A stretch of DNA of 64,000 nucleotides, taken from positions 54,182-118,181 of the forward strand of contig CAVSIA010000008.1 in assembly GCA_963727575.1 (NCBI GenBank), read 5' to 3'. Every line of letters begins with the position of its first letter. Positions within the stretch are counted from its first letter, which is position 1. Origin of the DNA: JAHQVI01 sp963727575. Lineage in GTDB: Bacteria; Pseudomonadota; Alphaproteobacteria; Rhizobiales; Rhodomicrobiaceae. Positions 57,059 through 64,000 of this stretch are shown piece after piece. Below the pieces are notes generated by a model. That model ran no database searches. It had not been told where the DNA came from and saw only the letters and a list, made by a program, of their open reading frames with translations. A program made the position numbers and the translations under genes.

Positions 57059-58718
57059 TCAATCCAGCTTCACGGCCATGCCCATCTTCTCGACCGTATG
57101 GTCGGCGGAGGAGCCGGGGAGCTTTTTGTATTCCTCGAAGAACGCCTTCTGCGAATCGACGCCGAGGCGCTGGGTCACGGCATCCCATTCCGCAGCCGCT
57201 GTCGTCAGCGCGGCCTTCGGATCAGCGCCAGCCCAAACCGAGGTGCACATGCGGTCTATCGATAGCGCATAGTCCTGCCACCCCGGCATGATCATATCCA
57301 GCAGCCCGACATTGGCCGAATTGTTGAGATTGCGCAGATAGTCCTTCGCGCTCGGGAACAGCGCGCCATAGAGGTCCGACTTGAAGTGCGACAGCCGGTA
57401 CGGGTCACGCAACGAGTAGGGCAGCATGACGCGGGCGAGCGAGACCGGCGGCGAGACGGCCCATTGCATGAAAAGATAGGCCGCATCCAGATTGGCGCTA
57501 TCGGCGGCGAGCGCCTTGTTGTAGCCGGTCGCGTGCTCCGGATTGCCGGGCACCACCGCATAGCCGACCTTTTCAACGATCGTCGATTGCGGGATGAAGT
57601 TGATCGCCTTGTCGCTCTGCGAATAGCCGGCGGTCATGCGGCCGGTGGGCGGCCAGGAGTAGATCATCGCCACCTTGCCCTGCAGCCACGCGGCCCAGAG
57701 CGACACGGCGTCGAGCTCGTTATTGCCGGGAATCGAGGCCTTGTTGGCCGCGAGCATGTTGTTCAGCGTCTTGACGCCCGCTTCCGAGGCAAGCTGCGCC
57801 TTCATGGAGCCGTCAAAGAACTCGCCGCGATTGGCGCGGAACTGCTGCAGGAAGTCGTACTGGTTGCCGGGGCTGCCTGCCTTGCGGAAGTGACCCGCGC
57901 CATAGACGTTCGGCGCCATGTTGTCGGTGATGAACTGCGCGACCTGCGCGTAGTCTTCCCAGGTCTTCGGCACTTCCAGCGCCTTGCCGAACTTCTTCTG
58001 GTAGCCCTCCTTCAGCTTCGGGTCTTCGAAGATATCCTTGCGGTAGTAGAGGGCGAACATGTCGCCGTCGTCGAAGAAGCCCCAGATCTTGCCCTTATAG
58101 GTGGGCAGGGCCTTATACAGCGGGTGGTAGTCCTCCAGGTCGGCCGTGTTCAGATATTTGGCGATGTAGTCGTCGAGCGGTGCGATGACGCCGCCATCGG
58201 CGAGGGACGGCGTCCAGGCCGGCTCGATGTCGAGGATGTCGTAGGCGCCCGAGCCGGCGATGTGCTCGGCGACGGGCTTGGAATACTGATCGGGGTGCGA
58301 CAGCTCGACGACATCGGTCTTGATGCCGGTGAGCTGTTCCCAGACCGGGCCGGAGAAATTGCGAGGGTCGAGCGCCTGCAGTCCGGCCTCGTAGGTCATG
58401 CTGAGCGTTACGCCCTTGTATTTCTTCGCCGCCTGAACCGCTCTGTATGCGGAGCCATCGGCGGGGCCTTCGGTCGAGGCTTTCATCGCGGCGGCCTGGG
58501 CTTTGCCGAGCGGCTTCGATCGGATCGGCAAGGTCGACGGCAGCGGCGGCGAGCGCCCATTTGCTGAGAGGCGCCATCGCGCCGCCTGACAGCGCAATCA
58601 TGCCCGTGAGCTGACCGAAACGCTTGATGAATTCCCGGCGCGTCGGCTTACCCTGAAGCCAGGCATCGACATCGGCCGCGAGACCGGCTTCGAAATCACG
58701 TCTTTGGCGATCGTCCAT
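57059..58718 (-). CDS. ABC sugar-binding protein, Tat signal, frameshifted
   Basis: About 552 residues in two frames. The first (58718 to about 58515) carries a Tat-type N-terminus: a 25-residue charged leader, then TRREFIKRFGQLTGMIALSG, ending MAPLSKWALAAAAVDLADP. The second frame continues PLGKAQAAAMKASTEGPADG and then a type-1 extracellular solute-binding fold: YKGVTLSMTYEAGLQALDPR, SGAYDILDIEPAWTPSLADG, GKIWGFFDDGDMFALYYRKD. Removing one base near 58515 joins them. This is the large (over 500 residues) binding-protein class for oligosaccharides or sugar derivatives. It feeds the permeases downstream. Confidence 0.88.
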
Positions 58719-58781
58719 TTTATTATTCCTCCCTTGCCAAGTCTTTTCCGGTTCTGTGAGCCGGTTTGATATCGCTGCCTG

Positions 58782-59831
58782 CTAACCTCCAAAGCGCCGG
58801 GCGTTCTCAGCGAGCCGATTTTTCCAGATTTCGCTTTCGAGCACCGCGCGATTGAGCAGACCGCGCGGCACGCGCCCGCGCTGTACATCGAGCACGGCCG
58901 CTACATCCGCCGCGCCGTTGCCGGCAAAGCACTGATCCGTCCAGCACAATGCGTGCGGGGCGAGGATCACATTGTCGAGCTTCAGGATCGGGTCGTTCGG
59001 GTCTGGCGGTTCCTGCTCCAACACATCGAGCCCGGCGCCTGCAATTGTGTGCTCCTGAAGCGCTTTGGTCAGCGCTGGCTGGTCGACGATTGGTCCACGC
59101 GCGGTATTGATGAGATAGGCCGTCGGCTTCATCAGCGCGATGCGCTCGGCGTTGACGATGTGATGCGTCTCGGGCGACAGCGGCACACTCACCGACAGGA
59201 CATCGGAGCGCCGGAACAGTTCTTCCAGGCCAACCAGCTCGATACCAAGTTCGGCAGCAGCGTTTTTGTCCGCATACGGATCACAGGCGATGAACCGCAT
59301 GTCGAAGGGCTTGGCCATGCGGAACATTTCCGCGCCGATATTGCCGATGCCGAGCGAGCCGAGCGTTCGCCCGACAAGGCCGATGCCCATGTGATCGCCG
59401 CGCTTGGCGAACCCTGCCGCCGCCTCGCGGGTCAGCCGGTCCTTCACCATTAGCTTACCGGTCAATGCAAGCATCAAGGTGATGATCGACACCGCAACCG
59501 GGCGACGCACGCCGTCCGGCGTGATGACAAGCGCAATACCAGCCTGGGTGCAGGCGTCGACATTGACTGTGTCATAGCCGACGCCGAAGCGGGCGACGAC
59601 ACCGAGCCGCCCGCTCTTGGGTATGCTCTCCGGCCCGAAGCGGTGGATGAGCAGAATGAGCGCGTCGAAATCCTCAAGCTGGTCGCCGCGAATCGGATTG
59701 GCCGACTCGATGAATTCCATTTCGACGCCCGGCGCGCTCTGGAGCGGCTTCAAGTCGAAATCCGGATAGGTGGGCGAGCCGTCGGCTTTCCTGAAGTCTC
59801 CGGACAGCGCGACACGGAATTTGTCTGCCAT
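58782..59831 (-). CDS. D-2-hydroxyacid dehydrogenase, SerA-like
   Basis: A 349-residue D-isomer-specific 2-hydroxyacid dehydrogenase. The NAD-binding motif is LGSLGIGNIGAEMFRMA. The catalytic Arg lies in NTARGPIVDQ, Glu in GLDVLEQEPPD and His in ILAPHALCWTDQ. It differs from the reductase at 19728-20693 and looks closer to the phosphoglycerate-dehydrogenase-like subgroup used in sugar-acid pathways. It starts nine bases after the aldolase gene stop and precedes the binding-protein gene; with the aldolase it would handle the carbon skeleton of the imported acid. Confidence 0.9.
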   Translation of the reverse strand: MADKFRVALSGDFRKADGSPTYPDFDLKPLQSAPGVEMEFIESANPIRGDQLEDFDALILLIHRFGPESIPKSGRLGVVARFGVGYDTVNVDACTQAGIALVITPDGVRRPVAVSIITLMLALTGKLMVKDRLTREAAAGFAKRGDHMGIGLVGRTLGSLGIGNIGAEMFRMAKPFDMRFIACDPYADKNAAAELGIELVGLEELFRRSDVLSVSVPLSPETHHIVNAERIALMKPTAYLINTARGPIVDQPALTKALQEHTIAGAGLDVLEQEPPDPNDPILKLDNVILAPHALCWTDQCFAGNGAADVAAVLDVQRGRVPRGLLNRAVLESEIWKNRLAENARRFGG

Positions 59832-59840
59832 GCCGCCCCC

Positions 59841-60623
59841 CTATTTCGGCTTGCAGCCGGCGCGCAACTTGCCGATCGCTTCTTCGAGTGCCTGATGCAG
59901 GATCCAGACGTCGCCGGAGTAGCAGCAGAAATCGAAGCCCTGTTTGTAGAGATCGATGCCGAGCTGAGTGGTCGGCACCAGGCGGCCCAGCGCCTTGTTG
60001 TGTTTCTTCGTCGCTGCGACGACCTTCTTGATGGCACCGAGGAATTTCGGATGGTCGAACTCCCCGGGAATTCCGAGGGAGGAGGACAGGTCGAAATGAC
60101 CGACCCACAAACAGTCGACTCCGTCAATGGACGCGATCGCATCGGCGTTTTCGACACCCTCGGCAGTCTCGATCTGGCAGAAGAGCGTGGTGCGCTCGTT
60201 GGCTGCCGCCAGCTTGTCCGCCGTCGGCCCGGCGCGGTATCGGTCATGGGCGACCTGGAGTGCAACACCGCGCTTGCCGGCGGGAGTGTACTTCATCGAA
60301 TTGATGATGTGCCGGACCTCGTCGACATTGCCGACCATCGGCAGCATGATGCCTTCCGCGCCCATATCCAGCGCCCGCGCGATGTGGTGATATTCCCGCG
60401 AGGGTACACGGACGATCGCCGGAAGCGCCGCCGCCTCGAAATAGCGCACGGCGTTCTTGATGGTCTCGAAGCCGAATCCGGAATGCTCCGTATCGAACAG
60501 CACGAAATCGCAGCCAGCGGATTTCAGAATGTGCCCGATGCCAGGCGTTGCAAACTCGACAATGAACGTGCCGAGCTTGGCCGCCCTGGTCCGCGCCATG
60601 GCTTTTAGGCCCTGGGTCTCCAT
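59841..60623 (-). CDS. HpcH/HpaI-type class II aldolase
   Basis: A 260-residue member of the HpcH/HpaI aldolase/citrate lyase family. It begins METQGLKAMARTRAAKLGTF. The catalytic Arg lies in PAIVRVPSREYHH; metal ligands lie in FCQIETAEGVEN (Glu) and VGHFDLSSSLGIPG (Asp). Such enzymes split 2-keto-3-deoxy or 4-hydroxy-2-oxo acids to pyruvate (or tartronate semialdehyde) and an aldehyde. ATG 60623 is chosen: the open frame reaches 60704, but overlaps the preceding gene and its added residues look non-coding. The product could feed the neighbouring dehydrogenase. Confidence 0.92.
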   Translation of the reverse strand: METQGLKAMARTRAAKLGTFIVEFATPGIGHILKSAGCDFVLFDTEHSGFGFETIKNAVRYFEAAALPAIVRVPSREYHHIARALDMGAEGIMLPMVGNVDEVRHIINSMKYTPAGKRGVALQVAHDRYRAGPTADKLAAANERTTLFCQIETAEGVENADAIASIDGVDCLWVGHFDLSSSLGIPGEFDHPKFLGAIKKVVAATKKHNKALGRLVPTTQLGIDLYKQGFDFCCYSGDVWILHQALEEAIGKLRAGCKPK

Positions 60624-60676
60624 GCTTTCCTCCACTGCTTCGGCACCGCTCTTCGGCGGCGTCCGGTCACTCAACG

Positions 60677-60991
60677 CTAGCTTGCCGCTGCACCGCCTTC
60701 GCAAACGAGGTTGCAGCGGATGACAGATTTATCGATGATCAAAGACGCGCTTTTCGCATCGAACTCGGCGAAATGGGCCGACCCCATGTGGGCCTCAAAG
60801 GCGGCCTCATCATTGTAGATCTCATAGAGCCAGACGCGGTCGGGGTGATCATTCGGCTCGAGAACATCGAAGCGCCGGCAGCCCGGCTCGGTCTGGGCCG
60901 AAATGCGGGCATTCTTGGCGATCAGACGACGGAATTCAGAGCGCGTGCCCGGCTGCAGGCGAAACTCGACGATGATCGCCAGTCCGCTCAT
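60677..60991 (-). CDS. Putative quinol monooxygenase / ABM-domain protein
   Basis: A 104-residue protein of the antibiotic biosynthesis monooxygenase (ABM) fold, YgiN/LsrG-like. It has AIIVEFRLQPGTRSEFRRLI, EPGCRRFDVLEPNDHPDRVW and EIYNDEAAFEAHMGSAHFAE, the standard blocks ending in the His near residue 72. Members act as monooxygenases or as isomerases, as in LsrG. In catabolic operons such as this they often process reactive keto-sugar intermediates. The start overlaps the gntR-type gene stop by four bases (ATGA). Confidence 0.88.
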   Translation of the reverse strand: MSGLAIIVEFRLQPGTRSEFRRLIAKNARISAQTEPGCRRFDVLEPNDHPDRVWLYEIYNDEAAFEAHMGSAHFAEFDAKSASLIIDKSVIRCNLVCEGGAAAS

Positions 60992-61698
60992 GCGCGTCCC
61001 TCCACAACGTCATTGTAGCGGCGCGCGACATATTCTAGGTGCGCGCGCATGGCCGCCTCGGCGCGATCGGGGTCGCGCGCGGCAACCGCTTCGTAGATCG
61101 CGCGATGCGCCTGATAGGCGCGGACATCCTGGCCTGGCGCCAGCGTTGTCCGGCGCTGCTCTTGGAGCCATTCGGAAAGCGCCGTGTGGATCGCAGTAAA
61201 GATCGGATTGCGCGGCACAAGCGCGAGTTCGTAGTGAAAGGCCACGTCAGTCTGGACGAAGCGCTTGAGATCGCCGATCGATTGGCGATTGACTTCCAGC
61301 GCCTCTTCGAGACTGGCGAGATCCTCCTCGGTCGCCTTGAGCGCAGCATGACGCGCCAGGCCGACCTCGAAAAACAGCCGGGCATTCTGGAAATTTTGCA
61401 CTCCGTCCGGGGCGCTGATCATGTGCCGCGCGGTGCCGGCCAGGCTGTCGATGACGAATTCCGGGGTCGGCTGGGTGAGGCGAGCCCGCTCGCCGGAGCG
61501 GATCTCGATCAGCCCCATCTTCCGTAGGTGAAACAAGGCTTCGCGGATGGCCGGACGGCCAACGCCAAACAGCCGCATCAGCTCGCGCTCTGAGGGAAGC
61601 CGGCCACTCTCGGCAAATTCGCCATCGCGGATCATGCGCTCCAGATGGTCCACGACCTCTTCGTAGAGCTTCCGCCGTTTGATCGCGACAACTGGCAT
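60988..61698 (-). CDS. GntR-type regulator, FadR subfamily
   Basis: A 236-residue regulator. The winged helix is LPSERELMRLFGVGRPAIRE plus ALFHLRKMGLIEIRSGERAR. The FCD effector domain (about 85-225) has FEVGLARHAALKATEEDLAS, DVAFHYELALVPRNPIFTAI and YQAHRAIYEAVAARDPDRAE, with the Asp and His residues that bind a metal and carboxylate ligand. It most likely senses a sugar acid and represses this cluster. It precedes the ABM and aldolase genes and follows the TRAP permease gene by 206 bases, which could hold its operator. Confidence 0.93.
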   Translation of the reverse strand: MPVVAIKRRKLYEEVVDHLERMIRDGEFAESGRLPSERELMRLFGVGRPAIREALFHLRKMGLIEIRSGERARLTQPTPEFVIDSLAGTARHMISAPDGVQNFQNARLFFEVGLARHAALKATEEDLASLEEALEVNRQSIGDLKRFVQTDVAFHYELALVPRNPIFTAIHTALSEWLQEQRRTTLAPGQDVRAYQAHRAIYEAVAARDPDRAEAAMRAHLEYVARRYNDVVEGRA

Positions 61699-61903
61699 GC
61701 TGGCACACCTATTATACCAGCTTGAGACTAAGCCCCGCTCGCAGCGGCGTCAATCTGCGTTGCGAATGTGATCTGCCCGCATCTTGGTAGCAGCGCTCAA
61801 GTCAGAGCCTGGCGTTCGATGACACAATCAGCCGTCGAGCCGCTTACCGACTGCCCGCACGACCTCTCCGTCCCTCGTGTTCCGGCAACTTTCATGGACA
61901 GCG

Positions 61904-63848
61904 TCACATCAGCGAGGGCAGGAAGAGGCTGATCTGCGGGAACAGTACGATCAGCCCGATCAGAACCACGAAGGCGATCCAGAACGGAAAAACGCCGCGG
62001 AAGATGTCGTACATCGGACACGTCCTTGGCGATCGTCGCTATGGCGAAGACGTTGACCCCGATGGGCGGCGTGACCACGCCAAGCTCAACCATGATGACC
62101 ACGATCACTCCGAACCAAACGGGATCGAAGCCGGCGTTCATGGCGATCGGAAAGAACAGGGGAACGGTCAGGACCAGCGCCGGCAAGGCATTCATGAACA
62201 TGCCGATCAACACGTAGAACAGGAGAATGGCGCCAATCAGCTGATATTTGCCGAGATGGAGTCCGACGACCAGATCGGCAAGCTGCTGGGTTAGTCCGCT
62301 GATTGCGATAAACCGGCTGAAGGCGGTCGCGAACATGAAAATGACGATGATGCCAGCGGACAGGCGCAGGGCTTGCGCGATCGATTGCCGAAATGCCGCC
62401 CACGTGAAGCGGCCCGTCAGCAACGAAATCAGCAGCGCGCCGAAGACGCCGAGTCCGCCGGCCTCGTTCGTCGTGACGAAGCCGGTATAGATGCCGCCGA
62501 GGACAAGCAGCATCAGCAGCAGAACGGGCCATGTTCCGGCGCTCGACGCCAGGCGATCCCGCCAACTGCTGACTTCGCCCCGTGGGGCCAGCGCCGGATT
62601 GAGGGCGGCCCGCACGGTGATCAGCCCGATCAGGATCGCCGCGAACAGGATCCCGGGCAAAATGCCGGCGATGAACAGCTTGCCGATCGAGACCTGCGTG
62701 ATCATGCCGTAGACGATGAAGGCGATGCTCGGTGGGATCATCACGCCGATCGTGGCAGCGCAGGCGATCGATCCGGTGGCAAGCTTCATGTCATAGCCAT
62801 AGGCCCGCATCTGGGGCAGCGCGATCGCCCCCATACTGTAGACCCCGGAGAGCGTGTCTCCCACGATCGACGACAGGCCCGCGCAGGCAACCGTGCTCGC
62901 CGACGCAAGTCCGCCGGGCAAGTGGCCTATCCAGCGATAGGCCGCGCGATAGAGGTCTTCGGCAAAGCCCGAGGCGACGACAATCAGCCCCATCCAGGTG
63001 AATAGCGGCACGACGCTCCAGGTCTGATCGCTGACGACATCGATCGTCGTCGTTCCAAGGCTGGTCAGGCTCGCTGACGCGCCGACCAGCAGGCTGATGC
63101 CGATCAGAGCGGTAACCGCCATCGCCGCGGCGACATGGACACCAAGAAAGATAAGGACGAAACACAGGCTGATGCACAGGATGCCGCGTATCTCGCGCGA
63201 CAGCGTGAACGGCAGGTCTTCCGGGTAGAAGGAGAGAAAAAAAATCGCGGCGACCGCTGCCGCCCACGCCGAAATAATGAGGACGGACCGGATATCGCGG
63301 GATCGTGCGACCGCGCCCAGCGCTTCGGCGAAATTGGCCAGCAGAGCAAGAGCGAACAGCACAACGAAGACCGTCGCAGCGAGCACGAAAGGCCATTCGG
63401 GTACGCCGAGCAGGCCGGTGACGATCTCGTTATCCTTGAGGTAGATTGCCTGCTTCAGGATCTGCGCGCCGGTGACGATCATCATCGCGAAGGTGAGCAG
63501 CAGCCCTCCGGCCGTCATCGGAATACGGACGAACTCGGGCATGGCCCTGAGAACCAGGTCGACACGAATGTGACTTCGCTCGATTTCCACGATGCTCAGT
63601 GTCGACAGCGCGACGAGAATCGTCAGGAGGCCGATGATCTCCATGGCGCCCGGCACGACAATCGCGAACAAATTGCGGAGTACGACGTCGGCGACCGTGA
63701 GTCCGACCATCACGACGAGGGCTGCACCGCCAACGAGCAAAGCGGCGCGGCTCGGCCAGCAGATGGCGCGGTGAATGACTTTCGCGAACGCATCGAAAAA
63801 CGCGGATACTCGCCCGTCTTCTATCGCAACTGAGCTAGTTCTGATCAT
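61904..63848 (-). CDS. Fused TRAP transporter permease (DctQ-DctM), frameshift near end
   Basis: About 647 residues. Residues 1-180 form the four-helix DctQ part (AMEIIGLLTILVALSTLSIV and SHIRVDLVLRAMPEF). From about 205 the DctM part has GVHVAAAMAVTALIGISLLV, CAATIGVMIPPSIAFIVYG and VELGVVTPPIGVNVFAIATI. After IAKDVS the track frame turns to nonsense; removing one base near 62012 gives MYDIFRGVFPFWIAFVVLIG and FPQISLFLPSLM with a stop at 61904, the normal DctM end. DctQ-DctM fusions are common in TRAP systems for sugar acids. The start overlaps the end of the binding-protein gene by 14 bases. Confidence 0.92.
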
Positions 63849-64000
63849 AGAGGTTCAGCAGGCGCTCGGCCTCGTCGAGGATCTGTTTGCCCGGCATCCC
63901 CTTGGCATCGGCTTTCTTGACCCAGTCGTCCCACAGCGGCCGCATCTGTTTCGTCAGCCTGGCCTTGTCCTCAGACGACAGGGTAAAGATGTTTTCCCCT
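63835..64000 (-). CDS. TRAP transporter substrate-binding protein, C-terminal end
   Basis: The last 54 residues of a DctP-type receptor; the rest lies beyond the window. The visible part reads RLTKQMRPLWDDWVKKADAK and then LDEAERLLNLYDQN before TAG (63835-63837), the usual long C-terminal helix of these proteins. The gene overlaps the fused TRAP permease start, so they form one operon. Ligand is unknown, but the operon genes point to a sugar acid. Confidence 0.85.
   Translation of the reverse strand, partial: GENIFTLSSEDKARLTKQMRPLWDDWVKKADAKGMPGKQILDEAERLLNLYDQN

Overview
The window looks like chromosomal DNA of an alphaproteobacterium, most likely a Hyphomicrobiales (Rhizobiales) species. 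The best evidence is the cell-cycle regulator ctrA (4068-4766, minus) divergent from fliJ, with the CtrA inhibitor gene sciP 4 kb away behind a perfect TTAA-N7-TTAA CtrA box. High GC, many TRAP and ABC importers and Tat-type binding proteins fit the same group.

Layout. 1-1.4 kb: an IS1380-type transposase cut by the window edge. 1.5-4.0 kb: an alpha/beta-hydrolase - STAND NTPase - helical-repeat protein, a plausible phage-defence effector, with four nearly identical 129-bp repeats and one frameshift. 4-8.9 kb: ctrA, fliJ, two related lipoproteins, a DUF488 gene and sciP. 8.9-11.3 kb: a penicillin-acylase family Ntn hydrolase. 11.5-19.5 kb: one long minus-strand run encoding a TRAP importer (dctPQM), a small membrane protein and a branched-chain-amino-acid type ABC importer (livGFKHM). 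19.7-23.3 kb: a glyoxylate-related node (2-hydroxyacid dehydrogenase, IclR regulator, malate synthase). 23.6-35.3 kb: ordinary single genes, among them a VWA protein, a fused phosphotransferase/kinase, a GT2 glycosyltransferase, a threonine dehydratase, an AraC regulator, a TIGR01777 epimerase, msrA, several small membrane proteins, and a tandem pair of 44-residue secreted peptides.

35.4-45.7 kb behaves as an accessory island next to tRNA-Ser(GGA). It holds the C-terminal part of an SNF2-type helicase, a complete IS66 gene set that appears to have deleted the helicase 5' end, a truncated and frameshifted DUF1156-type DNA methyltransferase, and an IS91-type transposase with a partner tyrosine recombinase. 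I read this as the wreck of a methylase/helicase anti-phage system. 45.9-51.6 kb: a PaiB-like protein, a GNAT acetyltransferase, a large CheB-CheR-PAS-histidine kinase hybrid and a single-domain response regulator.

51.7-64 kb: a catabolic locus on the minus strand. A FadR-type GntR regulator, a fused TRAP permease, an HpcH/HpaI aldolase, a D-2-hydroxyacid dehydrogenase, a small monooxygenase, a complete sugar-type ABC importer and a D-apionate-lactonase-like hydrolase together suggest import and breakdown of a sugar acid or lactone.

Caution on reading frames. At least eleven genes, including malate synthase (twice), livG and threonine dehydratase, are broken by what looks like a single extra base, usually at or beside a short repeat. 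Housekeeping genes would not decay together like this, so most of these breaks are probably sequencing or assembly errors. The two breaks in the DUF1156 methylase go the other way (a base missing) and may be real decay.
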